Source: Marinobacterium weihaiense (GTDB lineage: Bacteria; Pseudomonadota; Gammaproteobacteria; Pseudomonadales; Balneatricaceae). Taken from it: a stretch of DNA of 64,000 nucleotides. Positions within the stretch are counted from its first letter, which is position 1. The number at the start of each line of letters is the position of its first letter. Location of the stretch: positions 310,001-374,000 of the forward strand of contig NZ_JAHQZT010000001.1 in the NCBI RefSeq assembly GCF_019061305.1, in the 5' to 3' direction. Below the pieces are notes generated by a model. That model was not told where the DNA came from and ran no database searches. It was given only the letters and a program-made list of their open reading frames with translations. Both the position numbers and the translations under genes were made by a program. Shown piece by piece: positions 34,248 through 45,500 of this stretch.

Positions 34248-35346
34248 GACCGGCTCCCGAATAACGGCGGGCGTACGCCTCGTGTTGATGAATTTCGGCA
34301 TCAGACATGCGACTATCCAGCACCACGAACTGGCCCGAGAACACCGTCGGCACAGGCTTGCCTTGCAACGTACGACTGATGGCTTCGGCAATGGCAATAC
34401 CGGCCTCATCACCCAACCGCATAAGTACAGTATCCAGACGTCCTTCACGCAACTGCTCAATTTCTTCCGGCCCGCCGCCCCAGCCATTCACTGATAGCGA
34501 CTGGCCTGATGCCTCGAGTGCATCAAGCGTTCCCAGGGCCACATCGGTGGAACAGGCATAAATATAATCCAGCTCAGGGTGCTGCGACAGCATTCGGCCG
34601 GCAGCCTCACGGCCGCCATCGCGACTTGAGTCGGAATAGTAGCTGCTCAACATACGGTGCCCCGGCGGCAGCGCCTCGATGAAACCGCTGCCACGCATCT
34701 GACTCACCAGCCCCTTGCTGCGAAATAGCACGCCGTAGCGTGCTCCCTCTGGAAAACGCTCGGCAAAATGACGTGCCAGAATACGCCCGCCCTCGATATG
34801 GTCAAAGCCGACATACATGAACGGTTGACGGTTTTTCCAGCTTTTCAAAGGTGTGGTTATATTCTGCAGAATCAGACGCGTATCAGTATTCTGAATCAGG
34901 CGCTCAATGATATGACGGTGACGTGGCGAATCCAGAGTGTAGATCAGAAAGTCCGGTTGCCATTCAAGCAGTTCGCGAATCTGGCGAATCTGCTCGTCTA
35001 AGTGTATGTTCGGCGCCGTGTAGCGCGTTTCAAGCCAATAACGAATACCAAGGTCATCCAGGCGTCCGGTCAAGGCATTTTCACTGTCCGACCAGTAACT
35101 CGAAGCCTGCAGGCCAGGGTATACTTGGGCAATGCGAACCGGCCGATGCTGCTCCCCCGAATGTATCGACCGCGGTGGTGATTGCACCGCTCGTGTCAAC
35201 GCTTCAAGCCAGGGCAGCTCTTCGGGGTGGTCCTCATAATACTGCTCGTACAGCCAGTAATCATCCAGGCTTGCCGCCTGAGAAACACTCGCCATCATGG
35301 CCAGTAACATCAACGCCAGCAGGCATACCCGCTGGTTTTGACCCAC
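34237..35346 (-). CDS. LuxP-like periplasmic sugar/AI-2-binding receptor
   Basis: 369 residues from GTG 35346 (GGGAGG 4 bases upstream) with a signal peptide ending near SVSQA. Close similarity to LuxP, the AI-2 receptor of Vibrio, in many blocks: VYPGLQASSYW, TLDSPRHRHIIERL, LILQNITTP, YVGFDHIEGG, YACSTDVALG, NGWGGGPEE. From memory of the LuxP structure, the pocket residues (Gln77, Ser79, Trp82, Asn159, Arg215, Thr266, Trp289, Arg310) all have identical counterparts. Translationally overlapped with the kinase gene, so it is probably its sensory partner. Confidence 0.88.
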   Translation of the reverse strand: MGQNQRVCLLALMLLAMMASVSQAASLDDYWLYEQYYEDHPEELPWLEALTRAVQSPPRSIHSGEQHRPVRIAQVYPGLQASSYWSDSENALTGRLDDLGIRYWLETRYTAPNIHLDEQIRQIRELLEWQPDFLIYTLDSPRHRHIIERLIQNTDTRLILQNITTPLKSWKNRQPFMYVGFDHIEGGRILARHFAERFPEGARYGVLFRSKGLVSQMRGSGFIEALPPGHRMLSSYYSDSSRDGGREAAGRMLSQHPELDYIYACSTDVALGTLDALEASGQSLSVNGWGGGPEEIEQLREGRLDTVLMRLGDEAGIAIAEAISRTLQGKPVPTVFSGQFVVLDSRMSDAEIHQHEAYARRYSGAGRDY

Positions 35347-35405
35347 ATCGCCTCCCTGTTTGAACGTCAGCATCCGTACTCGGCTCCCCGTTGAGCAGTC
35401 GGCCC

Positions 35406-36143
35406 TCAGGCCCGAACGAAAAAGATGGCGGTCATGGCTAGCCCGACCAATACCACGAAGATCTTGACCGCCCGCGTCGGCAGCAAACGTGACAGCGCGG
35501 CCCCCTGATAGCCACCCAGCGTCGCCGCCAGCATCATGACGATGGCTTCCAGCCAGAGCACTTTGCCCGCCAGCGCAAAGGCCATAACAGAAATCAGCGA
35601 TACCACAAACGAGACCCAGTTTTTGAGCCCGTTCATCAGCAGCATATTACTCATGCCGGCGGCCGCGAACATGGCCAGCAGCATGATGCCCAACCCACCA
35701 TTAAAATAGCCACCATATACCGCCACCACAAACAGGCCTGGCAATAATGGAAGTGGATGCTCACTTTTGCGTATCCGCGCCAATACCGGCTGCCCGAACG
35801 CGAACATCAAAGTGGCCAGCAACAGCAGAGCCGGCACAACCTGCGAAAAAAGTTCAGCCGGTGTCATCAGCAGCAGTGTGCCACCCAGGAGACCACCAGC
35901 CAGCCCAACCAGTGACATCTGTATGTGCTGGCGACGCGTCATCTGACGCAATTCCTGCCGAAAGCCAGCAGCACCACCCAGATAACCGGGGAGTACTGCC
36001 ACGGCGCTGGTGGCATTGGCCGTGATCGGCGGCACACCGGCCCAGACTAGCGCCGGAAACGTCAGGAAGGACCCCCCGCCGGCGATTGAGTTCAGAACAC
36101 CTGCCAGATAGCCGGCTACGATGAGTACAGTCCACTCCAACAT
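35406..36143 (-). CDS. TauE/SafE-family permease
   Basis: 245 residues, seven or eight membrane helices, with the family N-terminus (GVLNSIAGGGSFLTFPALVW) and the second repeat GYFNGGLGIMLL. Family members export sulfite, sulfonates or related anions; here the substrate is unknown. It begins 9 bases after uvrB and ends 59 bases before the LuxP-like gene, so it may be co-transcribed with either. Confidence 0.9.
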   Translation of the reverse strand: MLEWTVLIVAGYLAGVLNSIAGGGSFLTFPALVWAGVPPITANATSAVAVLPGYLGGAAGFRQELRQMTRRQHIQMSLVGLAGGLLGGTLLLMTPAELFSQVVPALLLLATLMFAFGQPVLARIRKSEHPLPLLPGLFVVAVYGGYFNGGLGIMLLAMFAAAGMSNMLLMNGLKNWVSFVVSLISVMAFALAGKVLWLEAIVMMLAATLGGYQGAALSRLLPTRAVKIFVVLVGLAMTAIFFVRA

Positions 36144-36152
36144 CCCTGATCC

Positions 36153-38165
36153 CTATCCACTGTGCTTGAGGCGTTCCAGCTCATCGCGATAGCCGGCCGC
36201 CTTTTCGAATTCCAGATTCTTGGCCGCCTCGTACATCTGATCTTCCAGACGACTGATCGCCTTGGCCAATTCGGCCGGCGTCAGTGCAGCAGCATCCACA
36301 TGATAACCGGTTTCGGACTCTGCAACCTTGCGCGTGCCGGTTCGTCCACGCTTGCCTGGTATCTGCTGAGCCCCCTCCATGATATCCGCCACCGACTTGC
36401 GAATCCCCTTTGGGGTAATACCATGCTCGGCATTGAAAGCCAGCTGCTTTTCACGTCGGCGTTCGGTTTCATCCAGAGCGCGCTGCATGGAACCGGTCAT
36501 GCGATCAGCATACAGAATCGCACGCCCGTTCACGTTACGCGCGGCACGTCCAATGGTCTGAATCATCGACGTTTCGGAGCGCAGGAACCCTTCCTTGTCC
36601 GCATCCAGAATGGCTACCAGCGCCACTTCCGGCATATCGATGCCTTCACGCAACAGGTTGATGCCGACCAGCACGTCAAACTCGCCGATCCGCAGATCTC
36701 GGATGATCTCGACCCGCTCCACTGTATCAATGTCGGAATGCAGGTAACGCACACGGACATCATGCTCAGCCAGATACTCAGTCAAATCCTCAGCCATGCG
36801 CTTGGTCAACACGGTAACGACGACCCGCTCCTTGCGCGCTACCACCTGATTGATCTCCTGCAGCAGATCATCCACCTGCGTACTGGCGGGACGCACGTCC
36901 ACGATCGGATCGACTAGCCCGGTGGGCCGCACGACCTGCTCGACGATCTGCTGCGCATGCGCCGCTTCATATTTGCTGGGCGTGGCCGACACAAACACCA
37001 TCTGCGGTGCAATGCGCTCCCACTCCTCGAACTTCATAGGCCGGTTGTCCAGCGCCGAGGGCAATCGGAAGCCGTATTCAACCAGTGTTTCCTTGCGCGA
37101 TCGGTCGCCTTTGTACATGGCACCGATCTGGGGCACCGTCACATGCGATTCATCAATCACCAGTAAGGCGTTATCCGGCAGGTAGTCAAACAGCGTCGGA
37201 GGGGCTGCGCCGGGCTCACGCCCGGACAGATACCGCGAGTAGTTCTCGATCCCCGAGCAGTACCCCAGCTCCAGGATCATCTCGATGTCATACAACGTCC
37301 GCTGCTCCAGGCGCTGGGCTTCCACCAGCTTGTTGTTGTCCTTGAGCTGCTTTAGACGCTGCTGCAGCTCGTCCTTGATATGCTCGGTGGCTTCCAGCAG
37401 TGTCTCTCGCGGCGTTACGTAATGAGTCTTGGGATAAATGGTCGCCCGCGGCACCTTGCGCAGCACCTCGCCGGTAAGCGGATCGAACCAGGCGATCTGA
37501 TCAACCTCGTCACCGAAAAGCTCGATGCGTATGGCTTCCTTTTCAGATTCAGCCGGAAAAACATCAATCACGTCGCCGCGCACCCGGTAGGTGCCACGAT
37601 GGAATTCGATATCGTTGCGTGTGTACTGCAGCTCGGCCAGGCGGCGCAGCAAGTCGCGCTGGTCAATCAGATCACCGCGATCAAGATGTAACATCATGGA
37701 CAGGTAAGACTGGGGGTCACCCAGACCATAAATGGCCGATACCGTCGCCACGATGATGGCGTCATCCCGCTCCAGCAAAGCCTTTGTGGCCGACAACCGC
37801 ATCTGTTCGATATGATCATTGATGGAAGCGTCCTTCTCGATAAATGTATCAGAGGACGGTACATAGGCTTCTGGCTGGTAGTAGTCGTAATAGGAAACAA
37901 AGTACTCCACGGCATTATCGGGAAAGAACTCCCGAAACTCGCCATACAGCTGGGCTGCCAGCGTCTTGTTATGGGCCATGATAATGGTGGGGCGTTGCAC
38001 GGCCGCGACAACGTTGGCTATGGTGAAGGTCTTGCCGGACCCGGTCACCCCCAGCAGCGTTTGCGCCGCCAGCCCCGATTCCAGGCCATCCACCAGTGCA
38101 CTGATCGCTGCCGGCTGGTCGCCTGCTGGCGCAAACGCTGACTGTACATTGAATCTCTGCTTCAT
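36153..38165 (-). CDS. uvrB: Excinuclease ABC subunit B
   Basis: Damage-verification helicase of nucleotide excision repair. 670 residues, normal length. Walker [10 protein letters not shown] (about 39), the beta-hairpin [12 protein letters not shown], helicase motifs [12 protein letters not shown], and the C-terminal UvrC-binding UVR motif ([20 protein letters not shown]) are all present. It is divergent from the aminotransferase gene. No clear LexA box was found in the 210-base gap. Confidence 0.97.
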   Translation of the reverse strand: MKQRFNVQSAFAPAGDQPAAISALVDGLESGLAAQTLLGVTGSGKTFTIANVVAAVQRPTIIMAHNKTLAAQLYGEFREFFPDNAVEYFVSYYDYYQPEAYVPSSDTFIEKDASINDHIEQMRLSATKALLERDDAIIVATVSAIYGLGDPQSYLSMMLHLDRGDLIDQRDLLRRLAELQYTRNDIEFHRGTYRVRGDVIDVFPAESEKEAIRIELFGDEVDQIAWFDPLTGEVLRKVPRATIYPKTHYVTPRETLLEATEHIKDELQQRLKQLKDNNKLVEAQRLEQRTLYDIEMILELGYCSGIENYSRYLSGREPGAAPPTLFDYLPDNALLVIDESHVTVPQIGAMYKGDRSRKETLVEYGFRLPSALDNRPMKFEEWERIAPQMVFVSATPSKYEAAHAQQIVEQVVRPTGLVDPIVDVRPASTQVDDLLQEINQVVARKERVVVTVLTKRMAEDLTEYLAEHDVRVRYLHSDIDTVERVEIIRDLRIGEFDVLVGINLLREGIDMPEVALVAILDADKEGFLRSETSMIQTIGRAARNVNGRAILYADRMTGSMQRALDETERRREKQLAFNAEHGITPKGIRKSVADIMEGAQQIPGKRGRTGTRKVAESETGYHVDAAALTPAELAKAISRLEDQMYEAAKNLEFEKAAGYRDELERLKHSG

Positions 38166-38375
38166 GACTCTACCGTTTTCACAGATGACCGCGCAGTATA
38201 ACGCGACGGCGCAGCATCAAAAAATGTTTCCCCGCCATCATCGCAACGGCGACAAATACAGGGCCGACAAGGGTTTTTTCCATACAGGCATTCAGACCAG
38301 GCCATTTATGCTGTATGCTCATTTGGCTATATGCATTGATGGATACCTTGCACCGATTATAGAGAGGACCGAGGC

Positions 38376-39563
38376 TTGGACGTGCAACTTTCCAACCGCG
38401 TGAACAGCATCAAACCTTCCCCGACACTGGCCGTCACTAACCGTGCCGCCGAACTTCGTGCCGCGGGCAACGATATCATTGGCCTGGGTGCCGGCGAACC
38501 GGATTTCGATACGCCGGAGCACATCAAGGCCGCTGCCACCAAGGCCATTCAGGATGGCTTCACCAAATACACCGCCGTTGACGGTACGCCCGCGCTGAAA
38601 CAGGCGATCATCAACAAGTTCGAGCGCGAGAACGGTTTCAAGTACGAAGCCAACCAGATTCTGGTCTCCAGCGGCGGCAAGCAGAGCTTCTTCAACATGT
38701 CTCTGGCCCTGCTCAACCCGGGTGACGAAGTGGTCATTCCGGCACCGTACTGGGTGTCCTACCCGGATATGGTACTGGTTGCCGAAGGCAAGCCGGTCAT
38801 CATTACCACCACTCAGGAGCAGCGCTTCAAGATAACGCCGGCACAGCTGGAAGAAGCGATCACCGACAAGACCCGCATGGTGGTTCTGAACAGCCCCTCC
38901 AACCCGTCCGGCGTAGCCTATACACTGGAAGAGCTGCGGGCGCTGGGCGATGTACTGAAACAGCACCCGAACATACTGGTCGCGACCGATGACATGTATG
39001 AACACATATTGTTCACCGACAAGCCGTTCTGCAACATTTTGAACGCCTGCCCTGAACTGTATGACCGTACTGTCGTGCTGAATGGTGTTTCCAAGGCCTA
39101 CTCCATGACCGGCTGGCGTATCGGCTATGCCGCAGGCCCTGCCAAGCTTATCGGTGCGATGAAGAAGATCCAGTCACAGAGTACCTCCAACCCGAACTCC
39201 ATTGCTCAGGTTGCAGCACAAGCCGCACTTGACGGCCCACAGGACTGCGTTGAGATGATGGTTAGCGCATTCAAGCAGCGTCACAACTTCGTGGTTTCGT
39301 CCCTGAATGAAATCGAAGGCGTGGACTGCATTGAGGCCGACGGTACTTTTTATGCATTCCCGAGCTTCCAGGCCGTGATCGACTCGCGCCCCGAATTCGA
39401 GAATGACATTGCACTGGCCGAATTCCTGCTGCAGGAAGCCGGTGTGGCACTGGTACCCGGCTCCGCGTTTGGCGCTCCCGGCAACATGCGCCTCTCCTTT
39501 GCCACCAGCATGAATGTACTTGAGTCGGCCATCAGCCGCATCAAGACTGCCCTGGAAAAGTGA
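38376..39563 (+). CDS. PLP-dependent aspartate aminotransferase (class I)
   Basis: 395 residues. Transfers the amino group between aspartate (or a related amino acid) and 2-oxoglutarate. The PLP-lysine lies in SKAYSMTGWRIGYAAGP; GAGEPDFDTPEHIK and SSGGKQSFFN are typical of the AspC/AatA subgroup I-gamma. Start: TTG 38376 has AGAGAGGA 7 bases upstream, while GTG 38382 has GAGG 7 bases upstream and would give the commoner MQLS start; I cannot decide. A terminator follows. Confidence 0.92.
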   Translation: MDVQLSNRVNSIKPSPTLAVTNRAAELRAAGNDIIGLGAGEPDFDTPEHIKAAATKAIQDGFTKYTAVDGTPALKQAIINKFERENGFKYEANQILVSSGGKQSFFNMSLALLNPGDEVVIPAPYWVSYPDMVLVAEGKPVIITTTQEQRFKITPAQLEEAITDKTRMVVLNSPSNPSGVAYTLEELRALGDVLKQHPNILVATDDMYEHILFTDKPFCNILNACPELYDRTVVLNGVSKAYSMTGWRIGYAAGPAKLIGAMKKIQSQSTSNPNSIAQVAAQAALDGPQDCVEMMVSAFKQRHNFVVSSLNEIEGVDCIEADGTFYAFPSFQAVIDSRPEFENDIALAEFLLQEAGVALVPGSAFGAPGNMRLSFATSMNVLESAISRIKTALEK

Positions 39564-39570
39564 TCCCATA

Positions 39571-39600
39571 CGCCCCGGTCCTCCCGGGGCGTTTTCTTTT
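39571..39600 (+). terminator. Terminator after the aminotransferase gene
   Basis: Stem CGCCCCGG/CCGGGGCG followed by TTTTCTTTT, 7 bases after the stop. Confidence 0.9.
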
Positions 39601-39621
39601 ACCCCATCCGATACCTGTGCC

Positions 39622-40806
39622 ATGAAAACCCGAGCCCTCACCGAGTTGCTGGCATCAACCTCCGCTCCCGCCCTGCTTTTGAAAGACAATGATTTTCGAT
39701 GGAGCAATGATGCCTTTAAACAATTGCCTTTGCAGGAGCAAGACAAGCTTCAATCCTGGGGCAACACAACTGATGATGATCTACTGGTGTGCAACGGCAC
39801 TCTGTTTGAGCGCCTGACCGCTGCCGACCACACTCTGGTGATTGCCAGTGGCCACCGTGCGGCTCACCAGCAGCGCCGCCTGCTGCAGGCCCTGATCCCC
39901 CTGCTTCAGACGGGAAACAACCCGTTTTTCGTACTGCCCCAAATTCTGTGTGAAGTGCTGGAGTGGGACGCCTGCGCCGCCTGTACGCGCCTCAGTGACA
40001 GCCAATTCAGCCTCGTGGGCCATTGGCAAAACGGCCAACAACAGCCGCCACGCACCCTGGAGCAGGATGTCAGCCTTGCCAAGTCACTATATGTGGCTGA
40101 TGCCAGCCCGACCCAAATTGCTGCCTGGGAGCTCCCTACTGAAGACCCTCTCCTGCCCGGATGCGGCGTATGGCTCGCTCAACGCATCGATGACGCAAAG
40201 GGCATTGCCAGGGGACACCTGGCCATGTGGCATCAATCCCCCCCCGCCAATCTGGCCGATAGCATTCACGTGATGCAGCTGTGTGCTGACCTAGTGGGCA
40301 GCTGGCTGCCCAGTGAAGCCACCAAACCCGAACAAGCAATTTTTCAGTCTGACTCACTGACACGCCTGCCACAACGGGACGCACTGGACCATGCCTTGAC
40401 CGCATCAGAGCACCAGTATCCAACCGGTGACCAACTGTTGGCACTGATCGATATCGATAACCTCTCGCGTATCAACAATGAGCGCGGGCAACAGACAGGT
40501 GACCGCGTGCTCTGCACATTTGCTGACAAGCTGCAGCATCTGTGCCGACCGGACGATCGACTTTTCCGTTTGGGTGGTGACGAATTCGTACTGTTAATGC
40601 CGGTTGGCAAGCAGGCCAACTCCCTGCTGAAACGTCTTGATCAGCTTAATCGCAGCATGGCTGAGCAATTGGGTACAGCATTTCATGCCAGCGCAGGCAT
40701 AGCCAAGCTAAGTGAGGCCAACGGCAGCGGTGATGACCTTTTGCTGATTGCCAATTCCCGCCTGCAGCAGGCCAAGCAGTCGGGTAACGGAAAGTTGTCG
40801 CCTTAA
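39622..40806 (+). CDS. Diguanylate cyclase (GAF-like + GGDEF)
   Basis: 394 residues from ATG 39622; the longer ORF starts inside the previous gene and its terminator. The N-terminal 90 residues are unassigned, about 100-235 looks GAF-like, and the C-terminal 160 are GGDEF with the active site RLGGDEFVLL. An RPDD inhibitory I-site sits exactly five residues before GGDEF, so product inhibition by c-di-GMP is expected. No signal peptide or membrane segment: a soluble enzyme. Confidence 0.9.
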   Translation: MKTRALTELLASTSAPALLLKDNDFRWSNDAFKQLPLQEQDKLQSWGNTTDDDLLVCNGTLFERLTAADHTLVIASGHRAAHQQRRLLQALIPLLQTGNNPFFVLPQILCEVLEWDACAACTRLSDSQFSLVGHWQNGQQQPPRTLEQDVSLAKSLYVADASPTQIAAWELPTEDPLLPGCGVWLAQRIDDAKGIARGHLAMWHQSPPANLADSIHVMQLCADLVGSWLPSEATKPEQAIFQSDSLTRLPQRDALDHALTASEHQYPTGDQLLALIDIDNLSRINNERGQQTGDRVLCTFADKLQHLCRPDDRLFRLGGDEFVLLMPVGKQANSLLKRLDQLNRSMAEQLGTAFHASAGIAKLSEANGSGDDLLLIANSRLQQAKQSGNGKLSP

Positions 40807-40811
40807 TATTG

Positions 40812-40861
40812 AACCGTTCATTCCACTAAGGCACAATGCGCCCTTTCTGGAATGAACGGTT
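40812..40861. promoter_or_regulatory. TetR operator and promoter of the efflux operon
   Basis: Perfect 14-bp inverted repeat (AACCGTTCATTCCA at 40812-40825, its complement at 40848-40861) separated by 22 bases. Between and over the arms lies a promoter: -35 TTGAAC (40809-40814), 17-bp spacer, -10 CACAAT (40832-40837). The TetR ATG at 40869 follows directly, so a repressor bound here would block its own operon. Confidence 0.75.
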
Positions 40862-40868
40862 TAATTAC

Positions 40869-41486
40869 ATGAGCAGAGGCAGGCCTCCCACACACAGCCG
40901 TGAAGAACTGCTGGAAATTGGTAACACCCTGTTCCAGCTGCACGGCTATCACGGCACCAGCCTTAGCATGATTCTGGATGCCTGTGGTGTTTCACGCGGG
41001 TCTTTTTACAACTACTTTGGCGGCAAAGAGCATTTCGCCATCGAGGTTATCGAGCACTATCACCCGCTGGAAATTGACCGCTGGAACAGTGAGTTTGCTC
41101 AGCTGGAGGGGAGCCATGCCGCCAAGCTCGAACGCATGATGCATAAGCTGATTGAAGAGTTCAGCATGAGCCATGAACGCATCGGCTGCCTCTTGGCCAA
41201 CCTGTCCGGCGAGATGGCGCTGGCATCACAGGCTTTTCGTGATGCCATTCGCAATGCCATTCAGCGCGTCATCCATGCCATTACCGAGGACATGCGCCTG
41301 TGCCAGGAGGAAGGCAGCGTACGCACTGACCTCAAGCCCGAACAGTTGGCTTGGCTGCTCTGGGATTATTGGCAGGGCGCACTGCTGCGTATGAAAACCG
41401 AGAACAACCGTGAGCCGCTGTACCAAGCCGTCGATATGCTCTGGCATCGTCTACTGCCACCACAACCTGATTCCCCCACTCCCTAA
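40869..41486 (+). CDS. TetR-family repressor of the RND efflux operon
   Basis: 205 residues from ATG 40869; an in-frame start at 40836 would lie inside the operator. The N-terminal HTH (GNTLFQLHGYHGTSLSMILD, VSRGSFYNYFGGKEHFA) is canonical. The C-terminal part belongs to the group often found beside NemA or RND genes. It is first in an operon with the adaptor gene 9 bases downstream, an autoregulated arrangement. The inducer is unknown. Confidence 0.92.
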   Translation: MSRGRPPTHSREELLEIGNTLFQLHGYHGTSLSMILDACGVSRGSFYNYFGGKEHFAIEVIEHYHPLEIDRWNSEFAQLEGSHAAKLERMMHKLIEEFSMSHERIGCLLANLSGEMALASQAFRDAIRNAIQRVIHAITEDMRLCQEEGSVRTDLKPEQLAWLLWDYWQGALLRMKTENNREPLYQAVDMLWHRLLPPQPDSPTP

Positions 41487-41495
41487 GAGAAACGC

Positions 41496-42551
41496 ATGAA
41501 AAGGAACCTTGTACTTCTACTGCTTTGCTCACTGACTGCCATGCCTGTGCAGGCCGAGACGTCAGAGCCATCGCAACCCGCCGGCTTGCCCGCCGAAGTC
41601 ATCACCGTCACTTCCGCCTCATTGACCGAACAGCTCAACGCTGTTGGTGTGCTTCAGGCCAATGAAGCCGTGATGGTCAGCCCCGAGCAGAATGGCCGCG
41701 TCAGTGACATTCTGTTCTCAGAAGGGCAGAAAATTGAAGCCGGCACACCGCTGTTCCAACTTGACAGCGCACTTTACGACGCCGCCCTCGCACAGGCACG
41801 CGCACGCGCGCGGCTGAGCGAGCTGGAGTACCAGCGCGCCTCAAGCCTGTTGGAAAAGCGAGTCGGCTCACGTACCGAACATGACACCCGCCTTGCGCAA
41901 CTGCGTGTCGACCAGGCTGAGGTCGCTCTGGCCCAGACCCAGCTCGATAAAATGACGGTACGCGCTCCTTTCTCCGGCACACTCGGGCTACGCCAGGTCA
42001 GCCCCGGCGATTTTGTTACCTCTGGCCAGCCGCTGGTCGAACTGACCGACCTGTCGACACTCAAGGTCGAATTCAGCATTCCCGAACGCCACCTGCAACA
42101 ATTGCAAACCGGTCAGCCCCTGTCGCTGATCATTGATGCCCTGGGCGCTGATGCATTCGCCGGTGAGATCTATGCCATTGCCCCAAGCGCCAACCCGACC
42201 AGCCACAACATCCGGGTGCGCGCACGTGTCCCCAACCCCGATGGCGTTCTGCGCCCGGGGCTCTTTGCACGCATTCAGGTTGAAACCGCGCGTCATGAAC
42301 AGGCGCTGGTCGTGCCAGAGCAAGCCCTGATCCTGCAGGGCAATCAGACACTGGTCATGCAGCTGAATGCCGACAACCAGGCCGAGCTGACCCCGGTCAC
42401 CACCGGCCTGCGCCGCTTCGGCGAGGTTCAGATTCTGTCGGGGCTCGCTCCCGGCGCCGTAGTCGTCACGGCCGGACACCTGAAACTGCGCCCGGGCATG
42501 CCTGTCACACCGGTCTTTGCTGATGCACCGGACGAGGACGCCGACGCATGA
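41496..42551 (+). CDS. RND efflux periplasmic adaptor
   Basis: 351 residues with a signal peptide ending at VQA (about 20). Membrane-fusion protein linking the inner-membrane pump to the outer-membrane channel: barrel-sandwich halves (VSPEQNGRVSDILFSEGQKI and KMTVRAPFSGTLGLRQVSPG) around a short alpha hairpin, then beta-barrel and membrane-proximal domains. No lipobox Cys, so it is probably not acylated. Its stop overlaps the pump start (ATGA). Confidence 0.94.
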   Translation: MKRNLVLLLLCSLTAMPVQAETSEPSQPAGLPAEVITVTSASLTEQLNAVGVLQANEAVMVSPEQNGRVSDILFSEGQKIEAGTPLFQLDSALYDAALAQARARARLSELEYQRASSLLEKRVGSRTEHDTRLAQLRVDQAEVALAQTQLDKMTVRAPFSGTLGLRQVSPGDFVTSGQPLVELTDLSTLKVEFSIPERHLQQLQTGQPLSLIIDALGADAFAGEIYAIAPSANPTSHNIRVRARVPNPDGVLRPGLFARIQVETARHEQALVVPEQALILQGNQTLVMQLNADNQAELTPVTTGLRRFGEVQILSGLAPGAVVVTAGHLKLRPGMPVTPVFADAPDEDADA

Positions 42552-45500
42552 TACTGTCCGACATCAGCATCAAGCGCCCGGTTCTCGCGACCGTGATGAG
42601 CCTGCTGGTCCTACTGGTCGGCCTGATCGCCTATGACCGCCTCAGCGTGCGCGAATATCCCAAGATCGACGTACCCGTGGTATCGGTCGAAACGGTCTAC
42701 CCCGGCGCCAGCGCGTCCATCATCGAATCCCAGGTCACCAAGATCATCGAGGATTCACTGTCCGGCATCGAGGGCATTGATTTCATCAGCTCGATCAGCC
42801 GCTCGGAAAAAAGCCAGATTTCCGTCACCTTCAGACTCGAGCGTGACCCGGACGATGCGGCCAGTGAGGTGCGTGACCGGGTTGGGCGTGTGCGCGGCCA
42901 GCTACCGGATGATATCGAGGAACCCGTGGTCGCCAAGTCCGAAGCGGATGCCCAACCGATCATCTGGATTGCGCTTTCGTCGGACACCCACACCACCATG
43001 GAAGTGACAGATTACGCCGAAAACCGCGTCAAGGACCCGCTGCAGACCGTACCCGGCGTAGCCAGCGTGATGATTGTTGGTGAGCGTCGCTATGCCATGC
43101 GCATCTGGCTGGACCCACAGAAGATGGCCGCCTATCGCATCGTGCCCGGCGATATCGAAGCCGCCCTCAGTGCCCAGAACGTCGAGATTCCGGCCGGCCG
43201 TATCGAGAGCCGTGACCGCGAATTCACTGTACTGGCACAGACCGACCTGAACACGGTCGAGGAGTTCGAGCGCGTTATCATCCGTAACGACAACGGTTAC
43301 CCGGTGCGCGTAAGCGACATCGCCCGTGTCGAGATTGCGCCGGCTTCCGAACGCAATACCGCACGTTTTAACGGCGACAATGCCGTGGCCCTAGGGGTCA
43401 TCAAGCAGTCAACCGCCAACCCGCTGGACGTATCGGCCGGCGTACGCGAGATGCTTGAACAAATTGATCAGAACCTGCCCGAAGGGATGCACGCCCAAAT
43501 CGGCTACGATTCATCGCTATTCATCGAGGAATCCATTGACTCGGTGTTTACCACGCTCTGGCAGGCCGGGGCGCTGGTGGTGCTGGTGATTTTCTTCTTC
43601 CTGCGCAACCTCAAGGCCACGCTGATACCGGTCCTGACCATACCACTGTCCTTGATCGGCGCCTTTGCCATGATGTCGCTGCTGGGCTTCTCGATCAATA
43701 CCCTGACCCTGCTGGCACTGGTACTGGCCATCGGCCTGGTGGTAGACGATGCCATCGTCATGCTGGAAAACATCTACCGCCACGTGGAAGCCGGGCTGGA
43801 CCCGATTCAGGCCGCCTTCAAGGGGGCACGAGAGATCGGCTTTGCAGTCATCGCGACCACTGCCACTCTAGTAGCGGTCTTTGTCCCGGTGGCTTTTTCC
43901 ACCGGCCGTACCGGCAAGCTATTCACCGAGTTCGCGCTGACACTGGCGGGGTCGGTTGTGGTGTCGACCTTCATTGCATTGTCGCTCTCGCCCATGCTCA
44001 GCTCCCGCCTGCTGCACCACGAGAAGCGCCACAGCGCCCTGTTCAACCTGATTGAAAACGGTCTCAACACCATCAGCGCTGCCTATCAGTGCCTGCTGAG
44101 CCGAGTCCTGCGCTCGCGCCTGCTGGCGGTAGGTCTGCTGGGGGTTAGTGCAGCCGGAGCCGCCTATTTCTATCAGCAACTCCCTCAGGAACTGGCACCG
44201 GTCGAGGACAGGGGCACCATCATGACCTTTTCCATCTCACCCGAAGGCTCCTCGGTGGATTACGTCGACCGTTATGCACGCCAAGTGGAGTCCATCGTCG
44301 GCCAGGTACCTGAAGGCATGTACTATTTCGGTGTTGTCGGCTTCCCCAGCGAGACCAACTCACTGACCTTCCTGCGCCTGCAGGACTGGGACGACCGCGA
44401 GCGCAAGCAGCAGGCCATCACCGAAAGCCTCACTCCACAGCTGTACGGCGGCGTAACCGGCAACATGAGCTTTGCCATGAATCCGCCGTCACTGGGCCAG
44501 AGCATCATTTCACGACCGGTGGAGTTCATCATCAAGACCACGGCCGATTATGAGCAGCTGGCGATCATCACTGATCAGATGCTCGCCAGGATGGCGCAGA
44601 ACCCGGGGCTGGCCCAGCCGGATACCGACCTGAAACTGAACAAGCCGGAGCTGGTGGTCACATTGGACCGTGACAAGGTTTCGGATGTCGGCATCAACGT
44701 CAACACCATTGGCCGCAGCCTGGAAACCTTCATGGCCGGCCGCGAACTGACTCGCTACAAGCAGCAGGGCGAGCAGTATGACGTCATACTGCAGGTCGAA
44801 GACCGGTATCGCCAAACCCCCGCAGACCTGACCCATGCCTATGTACGGGGTGACGCCGGTGACATGATCCAGCTCGCCAACCTGGTGCGTGTGGAAGAAA
44901 GCATCACCGCCAAGGAACTGAACCATTTCGACAAGCTCAAGGCCGTCAAGATTCAGGCCATGCTGGCACCGGGATACAGCCTGGGTGAAGCACTGGCCTT
45001 CATGGAAAGCAGCCTGCAGGATATTGCACCGGATGCGCTCTACGACTATGCCGGCCAGTCACGCGAATTCAAGGAATCCAGCAACACCCTGCAGATGACC
45101 TTTGGACTGGCGCTGATCTTCATCTTTCTGGTGCTGGCAGCCCAGTTCGAGAGTTTCAAGAATCCGCTGATTATCATGCTGTCGGTGCCGCCGGCACTGG
45201 CGGGCGCCCTGCTGGCACTGCACTACAGTGGCGGCTCGCTGAGTATTTACAGCCAGATCGGTCTGATCACACTGGTCGGCCTGGTCACCAAGCATGGCAT
45301 CCTCATTATCGAGTTTGCCAACCAGTTGCAGGATCGCGGCACGGCACTGGCCGATGCCATTGTCGAAGCATCCGCACTGCGACTGCGCCCGATTCTGATG
45401 ACGACCGGCGCAACCGTGCTGGGCGCCCTCCCCCTGGCCATGGCCTTTGGTGCCGGTGCCGAGTCACGTCAGCAGATCGGCTGGGTTATCGTGGGAGGCA

